The position numbers and the translations under genes were made by a program. A stretch of DNA of 64,000 bases from Neckera pumila (taxonomy: Eukaryota; Streptophyta; Bryopsida; Hypnales; Neckeraceae): contig OZ018408.1 in NCBI GenBank assembly GCA_963969595.1, positions 36,580,108 through 36,644,107 on the forward strand, in the 5' to 3' direction. Of this stretch, positions 48,910-61,050 are shown piece by piece. The notes below the pieces were generated by a model, which was not told the origin of the DNA, made no database searches, and worked only from the letters and a program-made list of their open reading frames with translations. Each line of letters begins with the position of its first letter. Within the stretch, counting starts at the first letter, position 1.

Positions 48910-49800
48910 ACAAATTTTGGCAAATTAGTGGACGGAATCATGGAATGTGACTTTTGGCATACACGGTGGACAAGTTTTGGCAATGAGTGGATGAGATGTA
49001 ACTTTTGGAGGACCAACGCACTCATTTTTGTAAACTAGCAAATAAAATATGTATTTTAGAAGATGAAAAGTGATTAATGTCATAAATAAAAACAAATTGG
49101 CGGATGATAATTTTAATCTAGAATAAAAGACATTTGAGTGACTAAGTCACAATTGCCGCGCTCCAACCTCAAAATACAAATTGCAGAGTAATAATTGCAT
49201 AGTCCTGTTGAATGCCCATTGCCTAGTCCACGTACTATCAAGGATCTCTAAAGCTTTGTAGAAGAAATTGAAGGAGCATGACCAGAAGCTGAAGAAGCAA
49301 GACAAACAACTTCAAGGAGCAAGATAAAAAGTTCAAGGAGCAAGAAGAGGAGATCTTAGCCTTGCAAGTTGCTTTAGCAGAAATGCAAATACTTTCACTA
49401 GGATGGAGTATGAGAGAACTAGTGATCTGTGCCAGCTAAATCTGGAAGTGAATTGTGAAGAAGCATGGAGAAGCAATTAGATAAGGAAAGCAGCTCTTTG
49501 ATCCAGATGTCTAAGGTCTTATACTAGTTAATTATTTAAATTTTGTTTTCATTTACGCTTCATATTATCAATTTATGACTATTTTGGTTGAATTTTTTCA
49601 AATTTATACTTTATATTATTGTCAATTCATGACTGTTTAATTTGGTTGAATTCCATATAGAGAGGAGCTATGGCTATGAAAATGGTGATTCAAATTCCCA
49701 CAATGAATGAGATGTTCAGACAATACATCGTTGCACCTAATGACACAACACATTTTCATACTTTGAAGGCTTTGGACAATTCAGTGTGGCTTAGCTAGAG
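48910..49800 (+). repeat. Decayed unknown repeat gene, first copy
   Basis: A non-coding leader (48910-49265) is followed by a broken plus-strand coding remnant. It has an E/K/Q-rich coiled-coil part, then LALQVALAEMQ, then FDPDV. After an apparent intron comes a segment around AMKMVIQIPTMNEM and a LKALDNS block. It matches the copy at 50.2-51.0 kb. Stops and frameshifts make it inactive. The family is not recognised. Confidence 0.45.
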
Positions 49801-50149
49801 TGCGATGAAGATCTTTCCATCATTACTAGCATCTCATCCACTCAAGTGCTCTATGGTTTCAAACTATAGGAGATTTAAACAATTTCTTCCACAAAGCTTC
49901 AAAGATCCTTGATAGTACATGGCTTAAGGTATGAGAGTGTTTTTGTGTTTTGACTCTTATTTTTTCATCTTTCATATCCTTAGGATGTAGTGGTTTTAAG
50001 TCACAATGATGGTCATTTTGACCTACAAATGTAATCAAGAGCAACACGGAGGAAATTAAAATACTATTGACAAAAATTACCATGACACTTGACATCGTTT
50101 TTGTTGAGAAGGAGAAATATACTCTTGAATAGAATTGGGTGTTTAAAGC

Positions 50150-51000
50150 CCTTTTTTTGATGGACAAGTGGATGGATTTTGGTGGACCGTTGGATGCAAT
50201 GTATCTTTTGGCAAATGAAAAATTTGTAATTGGACGCGGAGACACTGGATGATAGTTAGCGGACAATAATTTTATTCTAGATGACTATGTCACAATTGCC
50301 GAGATCCAACTTCAAAATACAAACCATGGAGTTATATTTGCATAGTATTGCCGAGTCCACGTACTAGCAAGGATCTCTAAAGTTTTGTAGAAGAACTTGT
50401 TTAAATTTCTCATAGTTCAAATTGTAGAACACCAAAGCAAGTGGGATACTTCCAATGATGGAACATTGCACTTCGGCAAAGTAGCATTGAATCCTTCAGA
50501 GCCTTTAGCATTGAAAGATGTGTTGTGTTGTTCCATGCGACAATGCATTGTTGGGACATCTCCTTCATTGCAAGAATTTGAGTCACCATTTTCATGGCCA
50601 TAGCTCCTTTCCACATAAAATTCAACCAAAACAATCATGAATTGACAATAATGTGAATCATAAATTAAAAAAAAATTCAACCAAAACAATCATAAATTGA
50701 TAACATGAAGTGTAAATGAAAACAAAGAAAATAAAATTTAAAAAACTAACTAGTACAAGACCTTGGACATCTGGATCAAAAAGCTGCTCCCCATCTCTAA
50801 TTGCTTCTCTGTACTTCTTGACGCTCCACTTCAAGATTTTGCTTGTACAAATCATCAACTCTTTCACACTCCAATCCACTTGCATCTCTGCTAAAGCAAC
50901 CTCCAAAGCTAAGATCCCCTTTTTTCGCTCCATTTGCTTGTAGTCTTGCTCGTTCTTCTTTTGTTCCAGCATGTCCTTTAGCTTCTGTTCCAGTATATTA
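50150..51000 (-). pseudogene. Decayed unknown repeat gene, second copy, rearranged
   Basis: The leader part (50150-50395) is in the same direction as in the first copy (CCACGTACTA-CAAGGATCTCTAAA is shared), but the coding part (50400-51000) is inverted. Minus 50972-50658 is still open for about 105 codons and reads LALEVALAEMQVDWSVKELM and REAIRDGEQLFDPDVQG. Minus 50634-50410 reads RSYGHE in one frame and AMAMKMVTQILAMKEM in another. The protein family is unknown. A coiled-coil N-terminus is likely. Confidence 0.45.
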
Positions 51001-53235
51001 AAGTTAGAATTAGACGTGACGATAGGGCCAATTGGAGGGAGAAAACTAGTGGTGACGTCTAGTGTAAAAATGCACTATCATTGATCTTGCCCACTACCAG
51101 TTGGACTTGATCAATATTGTACTTATACCCCAGATCATCATTGGTTCCAGCCATGAGTGCATATTCGCAACTTGTCAACCAAAGCATGCAATTTTTTCAT
51201 AAGAAAAAAAATACATGAAGTTCATGCTCTCTATCCCTCAACCCCTCTAAACTAGACAATATAATATAGCACTATACCCTCGACGATCAGCCGAAGGCAT
51301 CATTGTCATTTTGGATGATTTAAGATCAGCAAATGTCTTAGACGGGCAAATATACTGAATGGTTTGGATGGATCAAACAAATAATATGATTACCTTAAAG
51401 TAATCACATTGGGCGGATTAGGATCACCAGACGTTCCGGATGGGTGGACAAATTAGGCGGTTTGGGCGGATGGTCCGTTGAATATGACAACTATGGCCAA
51501 TGGCCACAAATTCTACCACATGCATCTCAAATGCTCAAGCAATAGAGCTAACCTCCAAAATACTATATTTGTGAATGGTCTAGTTCAAGTATAAATACCA
51601 TTCACTTACAAAGTGAATATGTAATAAAGAATAATAATTTAATGATGATTCTCAAAAAATATTTGTAAAATATAATAGAAAGACTATATCTATGTGGTTA
51701 TATCATATAGTACACAAACCAAATTTTTTTTAATAAAATTTGAAGCCAAAAAGTAAAAATCCCTTCTACAATTGATTATAGATTGAATATTTGTAATTTT
51801 CATAAGAATTTTGTTCTTTTTGCTCAAAATCTATACTATGCAAATGATAAAATACTAACACAAGAATCTTCAAAAGAATCAATGGATGAAAAAACACATT
51901 TTTGTATACTTGGGATGTGTTTGCGTTCATTTGTTCAAAATTTGAGCATAAGGTCCTTCTGGGGTTAAACATATAAATAATTGTACTCGTTTTTTTTAAA
52001 AGGAGTGTTCTTTATCAATTGTTTCCTAAAGCATTAGAATTTTCTAAAATTCTTTGTAAAAAGAAGCATTTTCAAAAGTGTATTGTTGATTCTTGGGCAA
52101 TAATTGAGTAAAATAGATTGAGCTACATAAATGTACAACTCGTTGAAATCTTAATACTTTAATTATATGATATATATTTTTTTATATTTTATAGTAGAAG
52201 ACAAAATAAAAGAACCTTTATAAATTAATGTCATTGTGAATGCTAAATTTTTTGATGAAGAAATGATTAGGAAATTTTTTTAATTTTTTTGTTCAAAGTA
52301 TATAGTGGATAATTCAAATTTAGACATGATTGATGTCTTGATGCAAACAAACTATGTACCAAACATTTTTCCAAGCCTTTTCAACAACACACTACTATGC
52401 AGATAGTGATAGACCAATATCCACTTTATAAACAACACAACAATAGATGGAGTTTCTAAAAAATGGAGACTCAATCTTCAACAATAGCAATGTGATTCCC
52501 TATAATTAAGATTTGATTCTAATACAATTGTCATATAAATGTTGAAATGTGTGCATTTGTTTAAGCTATTAAATATTTTTATGAATATATTTATAATATA
52601 GCAACTATGAAGTTTGGGAAGAATAAGATGAGATCAAAAGATTTATAGTTATTCCAATCATTCCTCAATTACTCATTCAAAGAGTGCTTGAGGTACATTT
52701 CAATACCCCCCCTTCAAAAACATCATTGTCCTCAATGACAAAGTTTAGGAAATCTTCTCAAAAATCAATCTCTTCCATTTCATTTGTTTCAAAAAATGAA
52801 ATAAAATAAAATAACTCTTTCTTTTTCACAAGGCTTCATCTTTAAGGTAGTTTTTCCATTTAATAAAAATCCTTTAAAAGATCTATTCCTCAGATAATGC
52901 ACATCCATCTTCAAAATCTTTTTTGTTCAACAAAGGAGTTTTTTTACAAGAGCATTTGTAGGAAGCTCAAGCAACACATAAGTTGAATTTGATACAAATT
53001 TCCTCAATACACTTAGATGAAATACATTGTGAGTATTTCAGTCATTAAGTAATTTCAATTCATATGCTATTATTCCTATCTTTTTAGTAATTTCAAATGA
53101 ACCACAAAGTTGAGAAGATAATTTTTTGGGCTTACCAAGTTTTGATCCTGACCATTGAGGTGTGACTTTCAAAAACACTTTATCACCAACCTCAAAGCTA
53201 CAATGGTTCTTCTTCTTACCAACATAATGTTAGGT

Positions 53236-53931
53236 CTATATATATTGAGTTGTTTTCTCATATTTAATTTTTATAAATTCAATGACTTCATTCATCTCCC
53301 TTATTGTTTGATTAATACTTTCAACCTTTGAATTATGAATTAATAGAGAAATTGGAGTCTTACATTTTTGATTGTACAAGGCCAAAAAATGGACTAATCC
53401 GCTATTGCTATGAGTCTTATTGTTATAAGAAAGTTGTACCAAGTGTAGCCACTTATCCCAAAGGTGTTGCTTCTTACCAATATATATTTTAAGCATTTCC
53501 TCAAGGTTTTATTAGTTCATTCAGTTTGACCATCAATCTCAAGATAATAAGCTATATATAGTCAAATTTTTATTCTACATAGCTTAAAAGATATGACCAA
53601 AATTCACTTATAAAGTTTTAATCCCTATCATTTATAATCTTTGAAGCTAGCCCATAATTCATAAAAACATGTTTAATGTCCAAATCTGTTACTGTAGGAA
53701 TAAATAAGGCAAAGTTTATCAATCGCTCTACTACAACAAAGAACCTAGATCATATTTTGTTTGAATTCTAAATAGATCCACCATAAAATCCATAGAAATA
53801 GATTTCCATTTTAAATTTGGAGCTCCAAGAGATTGTAATAGTCTTAGACTTTTAATTTGTTCATTATTTGAAATTTGACACTTCAAATACCTCTCCACAT
53901 ATTTCTTAATGTCATTTTTCATTTCTTGCAA
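53236..53931 (-). pseudogene. Gypsy integrase remnant
   Basis: Two minus frames are visible. 53931-53731 has the zinc-binding tail and start of the core (KKYVERYLKCQISNNEQ, then LKWKSISMDFMVDL). 53496-53236 has the end of the core (WLHLVQLSYNNKTHSNSG, then ALYNQKCKTP). These match plant gypsy integrases in order. Stops and a missing middle part make it non-functional. Confidence 0.8.
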
Positions 53932-54434
53932 ATAATAGTGGTGTTTAATAGCACCTCAGGTCCTTTGAAAACTTGGATGGCTCGCAATAGGTATGCCATG
54001 AAGATCATGCATGACATTGAGTCAAAATTCCCTTTGTTTGGGAATGCAAACTCTTGCATTATAATCTGAGACACCGTCCTTTAAGACCATTTAAATTTCT
54101 CCATCTCGACCTTTGACCTTCAACCAACCTAGATTCTTCAATCAAACTTTCATATGGATATTAGAAAACTTTATCATTAGCGTAGTGTAGCTTAATCCCA
54201 TTGGTTGAAGAGTTTCTAATACATAAGATTGCATTCGCCAATGTTCATCTTAAAAGAACATCGACAACATTTTCTTTTCTATTTATATACACAATCTCAA
54301 ATTAAAATTCTTGCATCAATTCCATCAATCTACATTATCTTCTATTTAAATTGGGTTGATTTGACAAGTACCTTAATGATTAATGATCGATTTCAATCTT
54401 AAATTTTACTTTCAGTAAATAGCATCTCTAAACT

Positions 54435-54835
54435 TTAAAAGCATGAACAATTATAATTGTAGTAGTAATTTTTTTTATAGACCAAATAATTTAACTCCGC
54501 AACATTTAACTTTTGAAATTCAAATACAATCACTTGTTTATTTTGCATCAAAACAACCTCAATTGCTAAATCACTAGCATTTGTGAATAAAACTGTATTT
54601 TCCTTTGAAAGATCAATAATAGTCAAAATAGGTGTATGAATTAGAAAAATTCAAATCAGATTCATGAATCCAAACAATCAATCAAGCCTACATTTTAAAA
54701 GAATAGTTATAGGGCCAGCTACTCTTGAGAATCATTTTGAAAATCCCTTTAATAACTAGCAAGACTTAAAACACTTCTTATCTTAGTATTGTCTTTGATT
54801 ATTGCCCAATCTTTACATTAGGAAAAATTTCAACC
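54435..54835 (-). pseudogene. Gypsy RNase H and end of reverse transcriptase, remnant
   Basis: Around 54800-54740 the minus frame retains the usual RT end in the form IRSVLSLASYY. 54626-54435 encodes the RNase H start with VLFTNASDLAIEVVLMQNKQ and FEFQKLNVAELNYLVYKK, with Asp-Ala-Ser replaced by Asn-Ala-Ser. Frame breaks are present. Confidence 0.75.
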
Positions 54836-55166
54836 CTCCAGAAGGTCGCGAGTTCTGCACCCACCCGGTGCAATTATGGAAAAATTAATAAAAATAAAAA
54901 TAAAGTAAAAATAAAAATAAAAAACAAAAATAATTTTTAATATATTTTTTAAAATTGGATGCTAACGTGGCCCGTCAGATTCTTATTTTTTTAATATAAT
55001 TTTTTTTAAATCCAATGCTAACGTGGCACTAGTAGTGTCTCGTCAGATTCTTATTTTTTTAATATATTTTTTATTTTTTTCAATATTTATTTTTGGAAGA
55101 AATATATAATTTTTTTTTTTAATTCATCTTGAAACTGCACCGCAGGTCCCAAAGAATCAACTCCTT
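54836..55166. mobile_element. Family 2-like insertion in the gypsy RT/RNase H junction
   Basis: The segment separates gypsy protein IIKKNFRTSK from KDNTKIRSVL. It carries CTGCACCCACCCGGTGCAAT near one end and two GCTAACGTGGC motifs. In reverse, the 3.07-3.33 kb element has the related CAGCACCCGCGGGGTGCAAT. Termini are approximate. Confidence 0.4.
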
Positions 55167-55292
55167 AATGGCCTTCGAAGTTCTGAAATTTTTCTTAATG
55201 ATTACTTTGACCTTTTGAGATTCAACTACAATTTCATCTTTTTTCTGAAGATGACCAAGGTAATCAAATTGATAATTTAAAAACTCACATCT
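55167..55292 (-). pseudogene. Gypsy reverse transcriptase, short piece between two insertions
   Basis: The minus strand reads CEFLNYQFDYLGHLQKKDEI. This continues the RT after AKMSE at the other side of the CACTA element (58372). Plant gypsy RTs have K-x-S-K-CEF...YLGH at this place, so the two parts were once joined. Confidence 0.75.
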
Positions 55293-55559
55293 CACTATAA
55301 AAAATGTATTTTATGATTGCAATATATTACTGCATTGAGTCATAAAAATTGAAAATATGATTGCGCCAAAAATCACTACATATGACTTGCAATATGACTG
55401 TGTCCAGTCATTATCAATGTTTCTTATTGCACGAGAGTCATATTTGCAATCATATAGTTTGGAGGATATAATTAGCTATATTTAAATATATTTTGCCAAC
55501 GTGGCATATATGTTGACTACCCTTGAAGGCTTGACTTTTTCATGACCTAACTGGGCATC

Positions 55560-55780
55560 TAAAAAAACCCTACGTGGAATATGACTTTGTTGAGTCATAT
55601 TTTTGGCTGACGTGGAATATGACTATAGTGAGGCATATTTTTGCTTATATGGAATGTGACTCTTGCAAATCATATTTTTTATTGATGTAGATAATGACTC
55701 TTGTGAGTCATATTTTTGAACTATCACTATGCGCAAAGAATGACTCAATACAATCATGTTTTTGAAAGCACACATTAACA
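55560..55780. repeat. Subterminal repeats of the CACTA element
   Basis: About four diverged units of roughly 45-50 bases follow one another. Each has a short palindrome such as GACTCTTGTGAGTC, then ATATTTTT and often GACGTGGAATATGAC. CACTA elements typically carry such arrays as transposase-binding sites. Related GACT-rich stretches occur near 58.0-58.3 kb and at the right window edge. Confidence 0.6.
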
Positions 55781-55837
55781 TTTTTGAAGTTATTATAATT
55801 ATTATGCAATTACATGTAGTCATGCTTTTGTTGCATT

Positions 55838-56118
55838 AGAGGACATTGGAGGGCTGTTTCAAACCCGTTCCCAAATGTGGCCTAAGTTTGCAAACAACCA
55901 ATATAAGCTGTCAAAATTTTTTTTTCAACCAAAAAATAAAAAAATAAATATAATTCCTCCCAAATATCATTTAAAGCAGATTTATTTTATTTTATTTATT
56001 TACTTTTGAAAATGACATGGTACAATTTTGACCACATTAGCCAGCAGTTATCTTGCGTTCCTGCAGTTTGTGAACGTAGGATAACTCGCAATCTCTTAGA
56101 GGCCTCAAATGTCATTTT
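55838..56118. mobile_element. Repeat family 2, copy inside the CACTA element
   Basis: It starts AGAGGACATTGGAGGGCTG and ends TTAGAGGCCTCAAATGTCAT. It shares the inner GACCACATTAGCCAGCAG block with the 3.1-kb copy and the CCCGTTCCCAAATG-type block with the 45.4-kb copy. Confidence 0.55.
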
Positions 56119-56408
56119 ATGACAACAACTCAAATAAGTGATATTCTAGGTTACTATACCCAGTCACATTCTGTGGATTATTGGGCTCCATTTGTAAAGG
56201 GGATGATTGAGGTCCACAATATCTTTAGTCAAAAAATTCTTAGTATCTTTTTTATACATTAAAAACCAACATGGCACTCTACTATTGTATTGTAAATATG
56301 GTTTTGCCACTCAACAAATCAACCAACATATACATGACTTCAAAGATGCATTTCAATGACATTTATTATTCAATCCAAAACACACATCACATTCACTCAA
56401 TTTGTAAG

Positions 56409-56441
<33 letters not shown>

Positions 56442-56449
56442 GCCTAACT

Positions 56450-56817
56450 TTATAGTGGAATGTGCAAATCTACTACTTCTTGCCTTTTTTCATTCGTTTG
56501 CAGAACCAAGGCTTTTCTAGGCCATTTTGTGATGAACTTCAAGGCATCGCCTAAACAAACCACGGGAGGATCAGTGTTGTTGTTGCCTTTGTATAGAAGA
56601 ACCCTTTCCGACCCAAGAACAACGAACGATATTGTGATAGAGATGTTGCCTTCCTTGATGATTTGCCCGTGAAGAGTACCTCTGGCAAGACTAATGATGA
56701 CTCTATGTGCTAGTATATTTTCTTTGGCGTGCTTGTCAACATCCACATTAAACACCTTCACCTTTGATCCTATAGCCAAAGTATCCTCCACCGACTTTCT
56801 TCCACCTTTGTAGCCTG
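56450..56817 (-). pseudogene. CACTA-associated ORF remnant (Ptta/En/Spm-like C-terminal domain)
   Basis: The minus frame is open for about 122 codons after a possible acceptor (GAGCAG at about 56818). It reads GGRKSVEDTLAIGSKVKVF, then ISLARGTLHG, then VCLGDALKFITKWPRK. The A-x-G-T-L...LGDAL...W-P pattern is that of the C-terminal domain in many plant CACTA-linked reading frames of the Ptta/En/Spm type. The N-terminal exons are missing or not recognised. Minus 57362-57218 is also open (PNDTFFKTIMGPFEALS) and may be another exon of the same gene. Function is probably lost. Confidence 0.45.
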
Positions 56818-58376
56818 CTCATACAATTATAACATTAATAATAAACTTTTGAAACAATTATGAGACTCCCATTCCACCTCCAAATATATGAAGAAGATGT
56901 TAGGGATTTCTCAATCACAATACTATGGACCTCACCCCTCTTTGTTGCAAATGGAGAAAAGAAATCCACAAAATGTAACTAGGTAGAGTCCTCCAAAATA
57001 AAACTTGTTGGAGTTGTACTTTACAATACATATCAACACATACTTGACTACCTGTAGTCACATTATGATTACAATAATCCTCCAAATGCAATTATGCACT
57101 TCCAAAAATATAATTGCAATCAGTCATAAGTTACAAGGGACATTCTTTGTAAACAGAATCGTTAAAAAATCATGTTCAAAAAAACGTACTGAGGGCATTG
57201 CATTTGATCTTCAGTTGATTGCCTTATCCAAAACCATTACACCATATTCAATGTCCAAAGGGTTGCGGCTCAAAGCTTCAAATGGCCCCATAATGGTTTT
57301 AAAAAAAGTGTCATTTGGAGTCACATTTGCAATTATATTTAGCAGATCATCATGTCCTCATGACTAATGTATAAGTTAAACAATAAATCCTCTATCACTA
57401 GAAGAAAATTGCGCTGAAGTTCACAAAACCAATTTGATGTTTTTTTTGCGTTTTCTTTTTTTCAGCGCAAAATTCTACATTTTCCAACACAAAATTTTGC
57501 GTAGGAAACAGAAAATATAGAAAAAACATCAAGTTGGTTTTGTTGACCCTAATGCAATTTTCTTCTAATGTTATATATAATTAAAAAAATTCAAGAATTT
57601 TTCATATTTGAGCTCCTACATTTGAAGAAATCAATGCCTCTTTTACCAAGTGTGTATACCAATTGCAAAATCAGAACACAAGAAAAAGACAAAAACATGT
57701 TAAACATGCATTTTGAGACCATTCGCCTTGTCCCTTCTAATACAACGGGCCAAAAATGATCCTATCAATTGTCTCCTATAGTTATGTGGTTTATTTTTCT
57801 CTACTTCCCTTGTAAATCCTAAAAAAAATTTAAACTAATTAATTACAATAAGAATATGTGCCACCCCGAAGTATTGGACACAAATTGTATACTGGATACA
57901 ACATACAAATTTTTATTTTATTTTAAAAGGCATGAAATAAAGTGACACTTACATCTAAATAAATACAAGAGGGTCATCTTAGATTGCCCATCTTAATATT
58001 CTTGTATTGCTTAAAAAAAAAATTCCACCAAAAGAATGTGATTACAAAATACAACTAATTAATGTATATGACTACAAAATATGACTGAGGCAAAAATACA
58101 ACTGCCCACCCAAATTTCCCTTTGGTTGTGCCCTCCTCCCTCAAATGTCACTACCATGGAGATATGACTACAAAATACGACTCAACCAAAAATATCACTA
58201 GCAAATAGGACTCTACGTTCCCCAAACATGTTCCATGTTGTTCCCAATGAAATATTTTGGCGTTCCAAATGGACATGTAAGGTGTGGGCTTCTATGAATA
58301 TGACTGCATGCAGTCGCCAATCATCCGTAGTCATATTCTTGCAATCATAAAATACCCATTTTCTTTTATTGTTCAC

Positions 58377-59126
58377 TCATCTTAGCAACAAAATATGAAC
58401 CCTTAAAATTGCAAGCACCTGTTTACGGTGTTCTTTGAAGTCTTCTATTGTATTAAAATATATCATAACATCATCCATAAACACAATGTCAAATTTACCG
58501 AAATGTTGACAAAATAAAAAATTCATCAAAGTTACAAATGTTGCAAGAGCATTTGTAAGTCCAAAAGGCATTACAACATACTTGTAGTAGCCCAATCAGG
58601 ATCAAAAATGCAATTTTTTCAATATCAGATTCTCTGCTCTAATGTGATGATAGCCACTCTTCAAGTCAATTTTAGAAAATACTTTTTTTCCAAGCATGTG
58701 GTCAAACCAATCATCCATCCTAGTGAAAGGATACTTATTTTTAATAGTCAATTCATTTAACCATCTATAATCTACATAAAATCTCAACGTTTTATCTTTC
58801 TTTTTCACAAAGTAGACAAGTGCATCCCAAAGAAATTTATATAGTTTGATATATTCTTTATTCAACAAATCATTCAATTGATTCTCTAGCTCAGTGCTTT
58901 GAATCAATTAAAAGCATTTCTAAGTATCTAAAGAATTCCATTGAGATGCTCTAGTTACCAAAACTGCATTAGCTACCAAGTCTATAGTATGATCTATTTC
59001 TTTAACAAGTAGCAAATCCTCAATTTCATCTAGAAATACATCCTCAAATTTATTCAAGAATGACTTGACATCAACCAAAAACTCCTTTGTTTCATCAAGC
59101 ACCTCATTTATAAGTATCAAATGCAT
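58377..59126 (-). pseudogene. Gypsy reverse transcriptase remnant
   Basis: Three adjoining minus frames are seen. 59126-58920 is the linker before RT, with KFEDVFLDEIEDLL and EIDHTIDLVA. 58907-58602 has RT blocks KTLRFYVDYRWLNELT and FSKIDLKSGYHHIRA. 58595-58377 has GYYKYVVMPFGLTNA and the catalytic box FMDD. In-frame breaks separate them. The frame then passes to AKMSE, where the CACTA element begins. Confidence 0.85.
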
Positions 59127-59159
59127 TTTTTATTTCTTCCTAATTGACCTTTTCATTTA

Positions 59160-59390
59160 TAAATGAAAAAATAGAGAAACATTGAGTAATGATCTCTTAC
59201 CTTTGATGACAAAAGGCTTTCTATCTTTAAGCTTTTCAAAAACAACTCCATGGCCTAGCAAGCTATCTAAGCATCCACTTGACACAATTATGCTATATCC
59301 AAGATCACACCATAACAAGCTCTATTCCAAACTTCAAAGTCCACTTTAGTCTCAACTCCTTGAATGCTCACATGTGCATATATAAATCTA
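59160..59390 (-). pseudogene. Gypsy aspartic-protease region tail, remnant
   Basis: The minus strand reads VSIQGVETKVDFEVWNRACY and then GVILDIA with stop codons, followed by VRDHYS. This resembles the ARYDVILGMAWL segment that ends the protease domain of plant gypsy elements. The catalytic part is missing. The piece is cut at 59390 by family 1 DNA. Confidence 0.55.
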
Positions 59391-60728
59391 GAAAATCAAT
59401 TTCAAATTTTTGTTTATGAAAAAAGTGCTTTTTTCCTAATCCACCCAAATTGCCCATTTACAAAAAAAAGTAACATATATATTAGGCCATAATTTTTGAC
59501 TCATATATCTAAATGTCATGAAATTTAGTGCATATGAGAGATATTCCTCATCCACACCTTCTATTAGAATTTCAGCTTAAAATATGCAAATCCTGATTCA
59601 TATTAGCCTGCCTAAAATTTCTATGGTGCCAAAAACACATGTTGTCCCTTTAGGGGCAAATGATGGCTCAACTCTCAACCTTAGAGGGAAATACAACAAG
59701 AATTGTTCTCCTTTCTTCCAAGTCCTGTTCTTATAGTTGCCAAATCCTTCTAGTTTTCTTTGTCCAAACTAGAGTCCTTTTTTTGGATCTTTGGATCTTA
59801 ACCCCGAAAGTTCTATGACTATGTTTTCATCGAAAACTGCTCAAAAACTACCATTTTTAGTACAAGTACCCAATTTTTTTAAAATAACTTTTTGACACAT
59901 ATAACTATATGATCTTGTAGTATGCTGACTTGAGAACATGTGGTAAAAATTTCAGAAATTTCCACCACATGGATTGCAAGATATAAGCATTCAAATTTAC
60001 TGAAACCATTTTTTTGGCCCTGCAGAAAACTAGGCAGCAACACTTCACAAGCACACTTTTCGATGAAAAAATGTCTAAAATGATGGTGCTTTTTTGGTTA
60101 CTTTTTTCTAAACAAGTTGTCTACATGCTTGAAAATTTTTACTTCATTTGGAATTATACAACATATAGGAAAAAAATAGTAAGTAGATAGTAGTAGAGAA
60201 TGATTCAAAATACTAAATTGTCAAGAATTTAATTATGGAACTGGAAAATGCCAATCCCAATGGTTGTAATGTTGTTATAATTAATCTACATCCTACGATT
60301 TTATTTTTTTCAAAAAATATTGAATACTAAGTAAGATAAAGGACTTTAAAGTTTATTTTAGAATAGAGAATCCATAACTGCCCGCAAACTAAAAATCGGC
60401 ATAACTTCTGACTCATTGATCAAAATTGGATTATTAAAAGCTTTTTATGTATATATAACTCTGAAAAAACAATTTCAAATTTTTGTTTTTGAAAAAAGTG
60501 ATTTTTTTTATCTACCCAAATTGCCCAGTTACAAAAAAAAGGAACATATTAGGCCATAACTTTTGACTCACATTTCCAAATGTCGTGAAATTTAGTGCAT
60601 ATGAAAGATAACCCTTGCGCCTACCTTCTATTAAAATTTCAGCATAAAATATGGAAATCTCTAGTCACACATACTTGCCCAAAATTTCTATACAGCCAAA
60701 AACCGCATGCCGATCCTTTAGGGGTTAA
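59390..60728 (+). mobile_element. Repeat family 1, copy f with a partial tandem extra copy
   Basis: A full-length-like part ends GCCGATCCTTTAGGGGTTAA near 60728. The stretch at about 59390-59640 repeats its last 260 bases (60460-60720) in the same direction. Shared runs include ACTCA-AT-T-AAATGTC and GAAATTTAGTGCATATGA. The start of the full part carries GTTGTCCCTTTAGGGGCAAA, like the left ends of copies b and c. Confidence 0.5.
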
Positions 60729-61050
60729 ACCAGCACTACGTCTGTAATCCTTTATCACTTTAGTTTTATATTTAGACTTTATTTTTACTCAAAAATTAGA
60801 ATTTACTATCACTATAGGATATGACTCACTCTTTACTACTTTAGTAGTCTAAAGTTAGAACTTATTATCACTTTAGACTAGAAGATGACTCACTCCCTTG
60901 TACTTTTCATCCATTTGAATTGTGCATCTTTCATCCATCTAGAAATTGTTAACCCTATTTGCATTTGTTTATACACTAGTCACATCCCAATTTATAGTTA
61001 GTCTAATCATCCTTCAATTACTCATCAAAGAGTGCTTATGTACATCATCA
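60729..61050 (-). mobile_element. Partial 5' LTR of the gypsy element
   Basis: The minus strand starts TGATGATGTACATAAGCACT at 61050. The first 60 bases match the 3' LTR start at 52702. The inner LTR end and primer-binding site were not found, probably lost when family 1 DNA inserted. Confidence 0.5.

Larger units (their letters stand above)
55293..58371. mobile_element. Non-autonomous CACTA (EnSpm-type) transposon inside the gypsy element
   Basis: The left end is CACTATAAAAAATGTATTTT followed by ATGATTGCAATATATT. The right end, inverted, is CAATAAAAGAAAATGGGTAT followed by TTTATGATTGCAAGAATATG. So the ends are a CACTA-type inverted repeat, with CT lost at the right terminus. Subterminal GACTC/GAGTC repeats lie near the left end (55560-55780) and less regular ones near the right. 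It interrupts the gypsy RT between the codons for Glu and Cys of MSE-CEF. Target duplication is not clear. It contains a family 2 element (55838-56118) and a coding remnant (56450-56817). Confidence 0.7.
52000..61050 (-). mobile_element. Defective Ty3/gypsy retrotransposon with three nested insertions
   Basis: On the minus strand the order is: 5' LTR end (TGATGATGTACATAAGCAC at 61050), protease tail, reverse transcriptase, RNase H, integrase, a polypurine tract (GAAGGGGGGGTA ending at 52703), then the 3' LTR starting TGAAATGTACCTCAAGCAC at 52702. The two LTR starts share AAGCACTCTTTGA-TGAGTAATTGA. The body is cut by family 1 DNA (59390-60728), a CACTA element (55293-58371) and a family 2-like element (about 54836-55166). 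The gag region was not found. The inner end of the 3' LTR near 52.0 kb is a guess. Confidence 0.75.

Noticed and set aside
57005..57367. 120-codon plus-strand frame inside the CACTA element
   Set aside because: The opposite strand gives a more protein-like reading (PNDTFFKTIMGPFEALS) next to the CACTA remnant, so this frame is probably a shadow.
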